Below, piece by piece: positions 27,001 through 35,011 of a DNA stretch of 64,000 bases. Both the position numbers and the translations under genes were made by a program. The stretch covers positions 1,958,338 through 2,022,337 of the forward strand of contig NZ_CP042913.1 of NCBI RefSeq assembly GCF_008065115.1. Reading direction: 5' to 3'. This stretch comes from Bythopirellula goksoeyrii. GTDB lineage: Bacteria; Planctomycetota; Planctomycetia; Pirellulales; Lacipirellulaceae. Below the pieces are notes generated by a model. That model was not told where the DNA came from and made no database searches. It saw nothing but the letters and a program-made list of their open reading frames with translations. The number at the start of each line of letters is the position of its first letter. Position 1 is the stretch's first letter.

Positions 27001-27665
27001 TGCGTGAACAGCTCTCGGGCGTTGGTCCAGTCAATCTTGAGGCACTCAGCGAGCTAGAGGCCATTGAGGAACGCCACGCCTCTTTGGCGAAACAATACCA
27101 GGACCTTCGTTTGGCCAAAACTCGGCTGGAGCAGTTGGTTCTCAACATCAATGCGGAAAGCCGCGACATTTTTGTGCAGACCTTGGAACTGGTGCGGGGA
27201 CACTTCCAAGAACTCTATCGAAGTCTGTTTGGTGGAGGCGAAGCGGACATTATCATCGAAGAGAGTGAGACTGAAGACGTACTCGAATGCGGCATCGAGA
27301 TCGTCGCTCGTCCCCCTGGAAAACAACCACGTAGCATGTCGCTCTTATCAGGTGGTGAACGGACCATGACCTGCGTGGCTCTCCTGCTAGCAATTTTCCG
27401 CAGTCGCCCAACTCCCTTCTGTGTGCTCGATGAAGTGGATGCAGCACTTGATGAAGCAAACATCGACCGCTTCGTGGATGTATTGCGTGAATTCATGTCG
27501 TCCACCCAATTCATCGTCATTACCCACAGCAAACGCACCATGTCCTGCTCCGACACCCTCTACGGCATTACCATGCAGGAATCAGGCATCTCGAAACACG
27601 TTTCCGTGAGATTCGAGGATGTCAGTGCTGATGGGCAGATTCGCCAATCGGGGCAAGCGGCTTGA
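24063..27665 (+). CDS. smc: Chromosome segregation protein SMC
   Basis: 1200 residues. The ATPase that loops and compacts DNA with ScpA and ScpB. Walker A 'GPNGSGKSNVVDAIKWVLG' starts at residue 30. Two long coiled coils (about 170-500 and 670-1010) flank the hinge (about 515-665, 'GPFGKVRGVVADLLHVDADT'). The signature is 'SLLSGGERTMTCVALLLAIF', broken at 'LSGGERTMT' where many SMCs read LSGGE[RK]AL[TA]. Walker B is 'FCVLDEVDAALDEANIDRF'. No ribosome site is obvious. scpA/scpB are not in the window. Confidence 0.97.
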   Translation: MLKALELNGFKSFADRTRLEFPSGITAVVGPNGSGKSNVVDAIKWVLGSQSAKALRGSEMTDVIFSGSRSRKQANAAEVTLTFDNSARILDVDEEEVHVTRRVLRSGEAEYLLNREVCRLRDIREIFAGIGVTTGAYSIIEQGKVDALLQSSAKERRLIFEEAAGVSRFKLKRQEATRRLERIEQNLLRLSDIVEELESRLRSVRSQAGRARKYKEFSDRLRELRTQVGLADWRKLSENLEIAQREAESLRAEVDEVRKAVAIHDEELQSVEKATDNLQAQSHEATSQATSVRERIAQNESLRRSQLARGDELVEETQRLEKQLLSMSTRAGSAQQLVAETSAQLQQSETRYSELEGQAKERQAELNLAQEALAQCRSDLAACRSKTTEAFREATQLEHRIHVLESQHTEAVATGDRNRVEADEAREAKAESSGHFAIANDLLRQQEGIAQQTQQELLATQEKLREHRSQLAKSQAALADLKGRLSGAKERSLVLEELERQLDGLSAGTKEVLRLAKAEPDGPFGKVRGVVADLLHVDADTASIVEIALGERANCLVIEQVDSRMVEMAEADWLGRTSFLRLDVPSPASAVDRIDLSDEPGIIGRADQFVEIAPDLAPLTRRLLARHWFVDSLKTAFSLSKGIGRGLNFVTAVGEVLSADGTLTVGPRQASMGLLSRRSELRALVDEIRDMQHKILSQQEHCSDLESAVQSDEQNLAKLSAQQEKATRAVNESMMKVASARDRLDRANETLAEAEAQLKAADEKATAAANEMADVKSQLANRHVSQEQLQHQLNLYTEQATRLEQQVTGLQPSLTDIRVALARSEQRRDGLRHQMEQLRRDHEEHDQALAETRQRAVVCRTQQESLRQSVLDLTSELAELYGKKDRLTNELLEWNSRLEQLRKERSTSSRNAESLRSQLLEKQSRLQQFDHRHQQGDGQRKEIAERLAEDYGLDIAMLAVTEPPVEISDRAAVEAEIRTLREQLSGVGPVNLEALSELEAIEERHASLAKQYQDLRLAKTRLEQLVLNINAESRDIFVQTLELVRGHFQELYRSLFGGGEADIIIEESETEDVLECGIEIVARPPGKQPRSMSLLSGGERTMTCVALLLAIFRSRPTPFCVLDEVDAALDEANIDRFVDVLREFMSSTQFIVITHSKRTMSCSDTLYGITMQESGISKHVSVRFEDVSADGQIRQSGQAA

Positions 27666-27684
27666 TCGGGCAGCTATCTGCCTG

Positions 27685-27789
27685 TAGGCCGGAACGAGCG
27701 GTAGCGCTGTTCCGGCATTGCCAATGAATCGACGCGACATCGCGTATTCCTACTTCATGCCGGAACTGCGCACGGCTTGTTCCGGCCTA
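27685..27789. repeat. Inverted pair of CCGGAAC-type dispersed palindromes downstream of smc
   Basis: Copy 1 at 27685-27717 and copy 2, in the opposite orientation, at 27757-27789. Each can form its own hairpin and together they pair over about 33 bases. A third near copy lies at 3393-3422. It may end smc transcripts. Confidence 0.75.
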
Positions 27790-28431
27790 CTGAATGTCGC
27801 CGCAGGGCCAGTACCCATCCCGTGGGGTGGCCTTTTCAGGCACGATCAAGAGAATCCTCATCTTGAATCCAGCCGTCATAAACGGCCTTCTCTGTGCGAA
27901 TAGGGAAACTCTCTAAAGTCAGACCCCCTTTTGAATCGAAACTAACCTTCGGAAGGATTGTTTTGGTTGCCTGCCGACTGGGAGTCAACCAAAGCGATCC
28001 ACGCAGGGGGGAGCCTGCCAAGTATTGGGATAAACGTTGCCACGCCTGTGGTAGCGCCCACCCACCACGCTAGCGGTACGCTCTCTCTCGCGACACCATA
28101 TTGACCGATCCTTCGGGAATCGGGCATAGGAATCGGTGTTTTTGTAGGAATTGGAAGGATTGTTCACTACGGTCTCCAATTTAACGAATTTCACCAATCT
28201 TCCTATGCTTGCATTGCCGATGGAAGAATACATGACGGAGAGGATCAGAAGGACCTGAGCCAACCCACCATGAAAATTTTGTATTCCGACCCAAGTGTGC
28301 GAAATCAGAATACCGTACTGGCACCCCAGGGAAGCCCACGCCAGTCTGATGCACAAAGAGGAATACACGGCTAGAGGGTAAGTGCCCCTAGTGCGACCAG
28401 CGAAACGCAAGACATTATTGGAGTACCCGTG
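27790..28431. other. Intergenic region downstream of smc
   Basis: About 640 bp without a supported gene. Short frames here have no ribosome site or family likeness. It carries the promoter of the following HTH-receiver gene. Confidence 0.4.
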
Positions 28432-29004
28432 ATGAAGGTCTTTACAACTGGTCAGGTCGCCAAGATCTGCAAAGTGGCCCCGCGCACGGTCAGCAAATGG
28501 TTTGACTCAGGGCGTTTGAAGGGCTATCGAATTCCCGGTTCCCAGGACCGGCGGATTCCTCGCGAATATCTAATCCGTTTCCTCAAAGAGCATGGTATGC
28601 CTTTGGGCGATTTGGAAGATGAAGCGATGGCCAAAGTCCTGATCGTTGCCCAGGACCAGGTGCTGATCGAAAACCTGAAACGTGAACTACCTGCCGAAAA
28701 GGCATTCCGCACCTCTACCGCCGCGAGCGGTTTCGAGGCCGGCATCCAAGCCGAGAGCTTCCACCCTGATTGCATCATCGTCGATTTTTCAATCGGTCAA
28801 GTCGAAGCCCTGCAAATCTGCCAGAACCTGCGTCGTAGCAGTGACTTTGCAGAAACCATTTTGATCGCCCTGCTGCCAGACGATGGCACCACGGCAAGCT
28901 TCGATCGCTCCAGCATCAACGAGACGTTCAAGAAGCCTTTCGACGCCGCCCTGTTGGCCGAAAGACTGCGGACCCTGATCGGTGCGAAGAAAGAGTTGGT
29001 CTAA
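28432..29004 (+). CDS. Helix-turn-helix protein fused to a divergent receiver domain
   Basis: 190 residues from the ATG at 28432 (GGAG 8 nt upstream; a GTG one codon earlier is less likely). Residues 1-55 are an excisionase/MerR-like winged helix ('FTTGQVAKICKVAPRTVSKW', 'LKGYRIPGSQDRRIPREYL'). Residues about 66-187 look like a response-regulator receiver: beta-1 'KVLIVAQDQ' keeps only one acidic residue (D75), the phospho-acceptor is D118 in 'CIIVDFS', and the Lys is in 'FKKPFD' (K168). DNA-binding first and receiver second is the reverse of usual regulators. The target and any partner kinase are unknown. A terminator follows. Confidence 0.78.
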   Translation: MKVFTTGQVAKICKVAPRTVSKWFDSGRLKGYRIPGSQDRRIPREYLIRFLKEHGMPLGDLEDEAMAKVLIVAQDQVLIENLKRELPAEKAFRTSTAASGFEAGIQAESFHPDCIIVDFSIGQVEALQICQNLRRSSDFAETILIALLPDDGTTASFDRSSINETFKKPFDAALLAERLRTLIGAKKELV

Positions 29005-29127
29005 GATACCACAACCTGCCGGGAATAAAGTTTCGCTGGTGGTTTACTATAGAATTAGGGGCTGTTGAATGATTCAACTGCCGGGTGGCTGGGTTCTCCC
29101 GAACTGTCACCCCTACCCCGCTCAAGA

Positions 29128-29161
29128 AACCTCGCTGTCAGAAATGGCAGCGAGGTTTTTT
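29128..29161 (+). terminator. Intrinsic terminator after the HTH-receiver gene
   Basis: A 13-bp stem (AACCTCGCTGTCA / TGGCAGCGAGGTT, one mismatch) with a GAAA loop region, followed by a run of T. It lies 124 bases past the stop. Confidence 0.85.
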
Positions 29162-29265
29162 CATGCGCCAAGCCCGAGGACCACGTCCTCGGGGAATTCG
29201 CCCGGAGGCAGGTGTGCCTCCGGCTAGTAGGGGACAGCTTGTCAACTATCGGGTAGAATGAGGGC

Positions 29266-29619
29266 ATGAGTAGTTCTGCCAACATTCCGATGAAACTCAT
29301 CGAAGTACGAACAGACACCGAAGCTGCAATTATCGTTGCGGCACTTGAACGCGAAGGCATTGAAGCGCATATCTCAGGAGAATATACGTCTGGTTTTCGC
29401 GCTGAAGCACCAGGTTGGCCAACTATTGTGGTTCGAAATACAGACTTCGAACATTCCCAAGAACTGTTGACAAAAATAAAATTGCCAAGTGATTCTACCA
29501 GTAATGTTTCCGCTGAAAATGAGGACTCTCACTTAAATGGGCTTTGGACTGGCCTTGAAATTATCGCTTTCATTGGAACCCTTGGCGGGATTATTTACGC
29601 ACTCATTAGTTCAATTTGA
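29266..29619 (+). CDS. DUF2007-type small membrane protein
   Basis: 117 residues. The N-terminal 70 residues ('MKLIEVRTDTEAAIIVAALE', 'GIEAHISGEYTSGF', 'IVVRNTDFEHSQELL') match the DUF2007 ferredoxin-like fold, called a putative signal-transducing domain. The C-terminus is one membrane segment (LEIIAFIGTLGGIIYALI). Function is unknown. It sits 9 bp before moaC and may be co-transcribed. An internal ATG at 29290 is a possible alternative start. Confidence 0.65.
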   Translation: MSSSANIPMKLIEVRTDTEAAIIVAALEREGIEAHISGEYTSGFRAEAPGWPTIVVRNTDFEHSQELLTKIKLPSDSTSNVSAENEDSHLNGLWTGLEIIAFIGTLGGIIYALISSI

Positions 29620-29628
29620 ATAGCTAAT

Positions 29629-30102
29629 ATGCCTGATCTTACCCATTTCGACGAACAAGGCGCCAGCCGCATGGTCGACATCGGCGAAAAGCCGGTCACA
29701 CATCGCATGGCCAGGGCGAGTGGCATTGTGCGGATGCAGGCTGCCACGCGGCGATTGATTCTGGATCGCCAACTTGCCAAGGGGGACGTGCTGGAAGTTG
29801 CCCGATTGGCGGGGATCATGGCGGCGAAGAGGACAGGCGATTTGATTCCCTTGTGCCACCCACTGCCACTTGATGCGGTGAGCATCGCTTTCTCTGAGGT
29901 CGGCGAGGATGCTCTGCGGATTGAGGCTACGGTGGAAGTAACCGCCAAGACGGGGGTCGAGATGGAAGCCCTCATGGCCGTTTCCGTCGCGGCGCTGACC
30001 GTCTACGACATGTGCAAGAGTGTGGACCGAGCGATGCGGGTCGAGTGTGTCCAGCTTGAAGAAAAAAGCGGCGGTCGGAGCGGGCACTTTGTGCGTGAAT
30101 GA
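29629..30102 (+). CDS. moaC: Cyclic pyranopterin monophosphate synthase
   Basis: 157 residues. MoaC forms cPMP, the first stable molybdopterin precursor, from the MoaA product. Motifs are '[20 protein letters not shown]', then '[20 protein letters not shown]' and '[20 protein letters not shown]' with the catalytic KR[11 protein letters not shown] region, and a final 'KSGGRSGHF'. Complete. moaA and moaE are not in the window. It converges with miaA. Confidence 0.96.
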   Translation: MPDLTHFDEQGASRMVDIGEKPVTHRMARASGIVRMQAATRRLILDRQLAKGDVLEVARLAGIMAAKRTGDLIPLCHPLPLDAVSIAFSEVGEDALRIEATVEVTAKTGVEMEALMAVSVAALTVYDMCKSVDRAMRVECVQLEEKSGGRSGHFVRE

Positions 30103-30128
30103 CACTGCGACTCGTTGAATCGCGGCTA
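30103..30128. repeat. Dispersed repeat, CACTGCGA...ATCGCGGCTA type (copy 1)
   Basis: A 26-bp element directly after the moaC stop. It matches 23 of 26 bases with 60037-60062 downstream of dnaX. The adjoining CGGCTATAGCCG (30122-30133) is a perfect palindrome that may act between convergent moaC and miaA. Confidence 0.6.
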
Positions 30129-30146
30129 TAGCCGTGCGGCAATGCA

Positions 30147-31076
30147 TCACACGGCGGCGATCTGTTCGGAGACTTCTTCTGCATCTGCGTCTCCTTCGAT
30201 GTTCACAAATCGACACTCGCACAGACTGCGAAACCAGGTTCCTTGACGTTTGGCAAAGCGGCGCGTGCGGGCCTTGATCTTTGCAACCATCGAATCATAG
30301 TCGTCATCGGCAAGATAATCGATCACCTCGCGATACCCGACTGCTTGACTCGCGGTGCGACCGAGGGTTTTTCCCTCGGAAGTCAGTCGCTTCACTTCAT
30401 CGATTAAGCCGCGTTCGAGCATCTGCTCTACTCTCTCATTTATCCGTTCATGTTGTTCTTCGCGAGAGCGGCGCAGTACAAACACCCGGCACTCGTCTGC
30501 TGGAGTACCTTCGTCAAAGTGTGACTGCTGATGGCTGATAGGTTCGCCAGTGGCGCGGAATACCTCCAATGCACGAATCAATCGCCGCGTATCGTGTGGA
30601 TGAATCTGCGAAGCGGCCAGCGGATCGAGTTGCTCCAGTCGCTGGTGCAACACCTCGTTACCAACTTCTTCGACTTCCGCGGCAATTTGCTCGCGCACTT
30701 TCCAGTCGGCAGGGGGCCCCGACGACAACCCCCGCAGGAGCGCTTTTAGATAGAGCGGCGTCCCGCCGACAAAGAGTACTTCATGGCCCCGAGATCTGAT
30801 CTCGGCAACGGCTTCCTGTGCCAATTCCAGATAGCGCTCGATACTGAATTCCTCGCTCGGATCGACAACATCGATTAGGTGATGCAATACTTGGGCCTGT
30901 TCCTCAGGGGTAGGCTTGGCCGTGCCGATGTCCATTCCACGATAGACGGCCATCGAGTCGAGCGAGATGATTTCGGCCCCGATTCTACGGGCTAGCGAAA
31001 GTGCGACCTGGGTTTTTCCCACGGCGGTAGCACCACTGAGAAACCAACAATCGACGATCGGTTGTGCTTCGTTCAC
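30147..31076 (-). CDS. miaA: tRNA dimethylallyltransferase
   Basis: 309 residues from a GTG start. It adds dimethylallyl to A37 of tRNAs that read codons starting with U. The P-loop is 'LSGATAVGKTQVALSLARR', followed by 'EIISLDSMAVYRGMDIGTAK', 'HHLIDVVDPSEEFS', 'LFVGGTPLYLKALLRG' and 'HDTRRLIRALEVFRATG', all conserved. The C-terminal 'IKARTRRFAKRQGTWFRSL' binds tRNA. Monocistronic; no hfq is nearby, unlike proteobacteria. Confidence 0.96.
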   Translation of the reverse strand: MNEAQPIVDCWFLSGATAVGKTQVALSLARRIGAEIISLDSMAVYRGMDIGTAKPTPEEQAQVLHHLIDVVDPSEEFSIERYLELAQEAVAEIRSRGHEVLFVGGTPLYLKALLRGLSSGPPADWKVREQIAAEVEEVGNEVLHQRLEQLDPLAASQIHPHDTRRLIRALEVFRATGEPISHQQSHFDEGTPADECRVFVLRRSREEQHERINERVEQMLERGLIDEVKRLTSEGKTLGRTASQAVGYREVIDYLADDDYDSMVAKIKARTRRFAKRQGTWFRSLCECRFVNIEGDADAEEVSEQIAAV

Positions 31077-31218
31077 GAGATTTGAGTTAGTAATGGGTCG
31101 ATGCAGGGTGCTTACGCACCCTGCCCGCCTTGGTTAAGATGGAGGCTTCATTTTGCACGAAAAACTCTATTGTGATGCGTGATGACCTTAAGGGGAACCC
31201 GCACACTCCGTTAATGCC

Positions 31219-31554
31219 ATGTCTCACGAAACACGTCCACTCAACCGTCTGGAACAAACGATTCTAGCGCGCAAAGATGCTCCCAGCGAGAAATCCTACA
31301 CTACCCAACTGCTTGAAGGGGGCATTGAGAAAATCGGTGGCAAAATCATCGAGGAAGCCGCCGAGGTGGTCGAAGCGGCAGGAGAGCCTGGAGAAGAAGG
31401 CTGCCAGCACACTATTCGGGAGGCAGGAGACCTGCTTTATCACCTGCTCGTCTTGATGGCCTGCCGTGGGGTGAGCCTTGCAGAGGTCGAAGCCGAACTT
31501 GCTCGGCGAGAGGGTGTCTCCGGATTAGAAGAAAAGGCTTCGCGAAAATCATAA
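31219..31554 (+). CDS. hisE: Phosphoribosyl-ATP pyrophosphatase
   Basis: 111 residues. The second step of histidine synthesis. The MazG-like all-alpha fold shows 'SYTTQLLEGGIEKIGGKIIE', then 'EEAAEVVEAAG' and 'EAGDLLYHLLVLMACRGV' with the metal-binding E-E-x2-E and E-x2-D residues. It is a stand-alone hisE, not fused to hisI. hisG follows after a 106-bp gap filled by a palindromic repeat. Confidence 0.95.
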   Translation: MSHETRPLNRLEQTILARKDAPSEKSYTTQLLEGGIEKIGGKIIEEAAEVVEAAGEPGEEGCQHTIREAGDLLYHLLVLMACRGVSLAEVEAELARREGVSGLEEKASRKS

Positions 31555-31567
31555 GGTAAGAAATGTC

Positions 31568-31639
31568 TCTCGCAGAGACACAGAGCACACAGAGACTTAG
31601 GCATTCCACAATCTCTGCGGCCTCTGCGTCTCTGCGAGA
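31568..31639. repeat. Palindromic CTCGCAGAGACACAGAG-type repeat between hisE and hisG
   Basis: Arms 31568-31585 and 31622-31639 match at 17 of 18 positions when one is inverted. A related design (ACCACAGAGG... arms) recurs at 55192-55274. It fills most of the hisE-hisG gap. Confidence 0.75.
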
Positions 31640-31660
31640 ACAAATTATTGAAGAGCTGAT

Positions 31661-32515
31661 ATGACTGAAAACTTGCGCATTGGTGTTCCCAGCAAAGGCC
31701 GGTTGGCCGATATTTCTACGGCATTATTGCTCGAAGCGGGACTACGTTTTCGCCGCCAAGATCGGAGCCTCTTTGCTCGCGTGAAGGAGATGCCGATCGA
31801 CATCACTTTTCTTCGCACTGACGACATCCCTGTGTTATGCGCCGAAGGAGCGATTGATCTTGGCATCACCGGGGCCGACTTGGTAGCAGAGAGTGGCGTC
31901 GAGCTGGTCGAGCGACTCAATCTGGGCGTTGGCAATTGTCGACTGGCAGTTTGTGTCCCGACTGATGGAGGGATCGATTCTCCCAAGAAGCTCGCAGGCA
32001 AACGAATCGCTTCCAGTTTTCCCAACGTGACTCAATCGTATTTGGCAAAGCATGGTGTGAGCGCACACACGGTAAAGCTCACCGGCTCGGTCGAGGTGAT
32101 GATCGCGTTAGGTATAGCGGACGCAATTGTCGACTTGGTTGAGACAGGCAGTACCTTGGCTGCCAATCGTCTGCGAATCTTGGATGAGATCGGCACCTAT
32201 GAGACGGTATTGATTCAGAATCCTAACACGAATCACGAGGCCTTGTGCGACCGGGTTGTGCGTCGACTTGAAGGAGTAGTCATTGCGAGAGCTTATTCGC
32301 TTTTGGAATACAATGTCCCCGCTGCACAACTCACCGATGCCGAACGCATTACGCCCGGCTACAATTCGCCTACTGTCAATCAGCTTGAAGACAAAAGCTG
32401 GTACAGTGTGCGAGCGATGGTCAAGCGAGGCGAAGTAATCGGCATCATGGAGCAGCTAGAAACGCTTGGCGCGACCGCGATTTTGGAAACTTCGATCGCC
32501 AATTGCCGCCTCTAA
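31661..32515 (+). CDS. hisG: ATP phosphoribosyltransferase (long form)
   Basis: 284 residues. The first, feedback-regulated step of histidine synthesis. The length and the C-terminal ACT-like domain ('TPGYNSPTVNQLEDKSWYSV', 'AMVKRGEVIGIMEQLETLGA') mark the long HisG form that needs no HisZ. Catalytic parts are 'LRIGVPSKGRLADIS', 'DLGITGADLV' and the PRPP loop 'VKLTGSVEVMIALGIADAIV'. A small hairpin (GCTTAGCG/CGCTAAGC, 32532-32555) follows without a T-run. Confidence 0.96.
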   Translation: MTENLRIGVPSKGRLADISTALLLEAGLRFRRQDRSLFARVKEMPIDITFLRTDDIPVLCAEGAIDLGITGADLVAESGVELVERLNLGVGNCRLAVCVPTDGGIDSPKKLAGKRIASSFPNVTQSYLAKHGVSAHTVKLTGSVEVMIALGIADAIVDLVETGSTLAANRLRILDEIGTYETVLIQNPNTNHEALCDRVVRRLEGVVIARAYSLLEYNVPAAQLTDAERITPGYNSPTVNQLEDKSWYSVRAMVKRGEVIGIMEQLETLGATAILETSIANCRL

Positions 32516-32651
32516 GATTTAGACGCTTGCAGCTTAGCGCTGGAAACCGCTAAGCCGCAAATGGCTAATTTCTGCTTGAATATCCAGTGATTCTCATGGA
32601 TACTGGGGTTTCACACTTGCTTTTCAACCAGCTGACCATGGTGAGAACCCT

Positions 32652-34733
32652 ATGGCCAATTCTCCTCGACATCGTTTCTGGCACTCAGGCATATTGGTTC
32701 ATGGCAGCTATGTTTTTGCTTGTCTAAGTGCTTTCATATTTGCAACCAGTTCGACGGCTGCCGAATATGAATCCCGTATCTGGTCGGACAAGAGTGGCAA
32801 ACACGAAATCAAGGCGAAGTTTATCGATTTGGTTGACGGTCAAGTCCGACTGGAGCGCCCCAACGGCGATGTCAGCCGTATCCCGCTGGAGAAGCTCAGC
32901 GTAGCTGATCAAGACTATGTGAAGAACGGTGCCAAATCTGCTCAACCACATGAGCCCGCAGCGCCTGCTCCCCAGGGTTTGCAGGTTGGGGATCGCGTCG
33001 AGGCCCAGCACTTTGGCAAATGGAAACTGGGGGTCGTTACGGAGATTGACTACAAGTGGGATGACGTTGAAGTACGCATCGATGGCGACGACGATATGGA
33101 TTGGACCAAGGACCTCGACGAGCTGCGCTACCCCGGTACGACTCAGCAGCCGTTCCTGGTCAAACCAGCCTCCCCCGCCAGCTCTCTCAAGACTGTCCGC
33201 CCGGATTACGATGATATGGCGAGGCTGATTGCCGATGGCACTCCCGCCGACAAAATCCAAGCCGACCCGCACTCTGATGCCGGCTCTGCTTGGAAACCCC
33301 GCGCTGTGCGACTTAGCGGCAAGAGTGACTTTTTCGAAAAGCCAGCCGATTTTGTCGTTACTGCATCTGCCGAACCATTGGCGCTTATTCTGCATGGAAA
33401 TCATCATGGAGAGGCGTTGCCTCGAGTTGAAATTGTCGACCTCAGTTCCCGCAAAGTGGTTGCCTCTGGGCCGGCTCCTCCTGGCACGAGCAAACTGGTA
33501 CTTTCTCCCTCAGGAACTACGATTGCGACCGCTCAGTCGGATCTTCATGGCGATGACTCTTCGGGACAAGTTGACATCTGGAAGTTGGCTGACAAAAAGA
33601 TCAGCCACTTGGTGAGTTTTGTGCCTTACGTGATGAATACCTGGCCGAATCTCGATCCCGAATGGTTCGCGTGGCTCGACGACAAGCGCTTGTTTACCGT
33701 GAACTCAGAGGGCCAACTGTTGTTGTGGAATGCCTCCGACGCGAAGGCGAATTACGAACTGATGCTCGATCGAGGTGTTAAGCCGTTGCTGACTGCCGGA
33801 AGAAGACATTTGGTGGTCCCTACCTCCGCAGGAGTACAGTTTTATGATGCCGATTCGGGCGACTTGCTTGCAGTCGTCGGCTCAGGGAATTTTCGAAATG
33901 CGACTCTGGCGTTTTCTCCCTCAGGACGCCAGTTGGCGATCGCGTCTAATGAGTTTATCGACGTGTTCGACATAACAACCGGTGAAACGACACGTTCGTT
34001 TCCCTGCCGCGGTCTCGGCTTTCGAGATGAATTGACATGGGTCGATGAAGACTACCTCTTTTCAGCAGGCGGACTGCTGATCAATGTCCCCTTGCGTATC
34101 ATCGCTTGGAAATTCGACATCCGAAATCAGCTGGTAAAATCTTTTGCTGGCACACATTGGATGCTATTGGACAACCATGCCAAGAAGACACAGGCTCTGG
34201 TACCTTTCGAACTGCCTCCACCAGAAGCTCTCGAAGCTGTGAAGGATCTCAGTGATGAAGACCTGTTGGTCGTCAAACCCGGCGACTCCATCAGCATCGA
34301 TGTACAGATTCCAGAAGACAACTTATTGGCGCAAGATGTTCAACAATCACTCGAAGAGGCACTGGCAGACGCGAACATGAAGTTGGTTGACGATTCGCCA
34401 CTTAAACTCGTGGCAAGGACTAAGACAGGTGAGACGCAAAAAATCCGCTATCGTGGGTTTCACGATCATTTCGGCAAGGGAGAACTTATCGATGTGGTCA
34501 ATCGCATCTACGAAATGGAACTACTGCTCAACGGTGCGGTCATCTGGAAACGTGAATCTGTGCATTCGGCGCCTTATCACTTGCAATTGCAAGAAGGGGA
34601 AAGCACCCGCACGGCAATCGACCGTGTGATGAAGCCGAGCGGAGCGAATTTCAAGGGGCGACTTCCTTCGTTCGTTGTACGGCCTGAGTATATGGAGCCC
34701 CTGGGAAAGAGCAACTTGTCGCTAGGGTTTTGA
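32652..34733 (+). CDS. Exported SHD1-domain protein with beta-propeller
   Basis: 693 residues. A signal peptide or anchor (residues about 10-38) precedes an SHD1 module ('RIWSDKSGKHEIKAKFIDLV', 'RIPLEKLSVADQDYV'), common in planctomycetes. A Tudor/SH3-like module follows ('LQVGDRVEAQHFGKWKLGVV', 'DWTKDLDELRYPG'). Residues about 220-520 form WD40-like blades ('KLVLSPSGTTIATAQS', 'LAFSPSGRQLAIAS'). The last 170 residues are of unknown type. The inferred role is an extracytoplasmic scaffold; no enzyme motif is seen. The 278-bp gap to the next gene is empty. Confidence 0.72.
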   Translation: MANSPRHRFWHSGILVHGSYVFACLSAFIFATSSTAAEYESRIWSDKSGKHEIKAKFIDLVDGQVRLERPNGDVSRIPLEKLSVADQDYVKNGAKSAQPHEPAAPAPQGLQVGDRVEAQHFGKWKLGVVTEIDYKWDDVEVRIDGDDDMDWTKDLDELRYPGTTQQPFLVKPASPASSLKTVRPDYDDMARLIADGTPADKIQADPHSDAGSAWKPRAVRLSGKSDFFEKPADFVVTASAEPLALILHGNHHGEALPRVEIVDLSSRKVVASGPAPPGTSKLVLSPSGTTIATAQSDLHGDDSSGQVDIWKLADKKISHLVSFVPYVMNTWPNLDPEWFAWLDDKRLFTVNSEGQLLLWNASDAKANYELMLDRGVKPLLTAGRRHLVVPTSAGVQFYDADSGDLLAVVGSGNFRNATLAFSPSGRQLAIASNEFIDVFDITTGETTRSFPCRGLGFRDELTWVDEDYLFSAGGLLINVPLRIIAWKFDIRNQLVKSFAGTHWMLLDNHAKKTQALVPFELPPPEALEAVKDLSDEDLLVVKPGDSISIDVQIPEDNLLAQDVQQSLEEALADANMKLVDDSPLKLVARTKTGETQKIRYRGFHDHFGKGELIDVVNRIYEMELLLNGAVIWKRESVHSAPYHLQLQEGESTRTAIDRVMKPSGANFKGRLPSFVVRPEYMEPLGKSNLSLGF

Positions 34734-35011
34734 GACTGTCAGATAGAATTCGCCTCGGTTTTTCGGCAAGATCATGCAATCCCGGGCGAATACCCTGCTG
34801 CAGACGCCCAAAATAGGCATCTCGATTTTGCCGGAATAATCGGCACGTCCCTCTCTGAGACGAGAACTTGAGGTACAATTTCGGGATGATTGGCTGATGT
34901 GAGAAGCTGTCTGCTGCCCGCCAGAAGAAATTGCTGGCCGGGACTGACGACTAAATGCTCACAGCTTGACGACGGAATATCCATCATCACATTAACCGCC
35001 GGAGGAACAAT

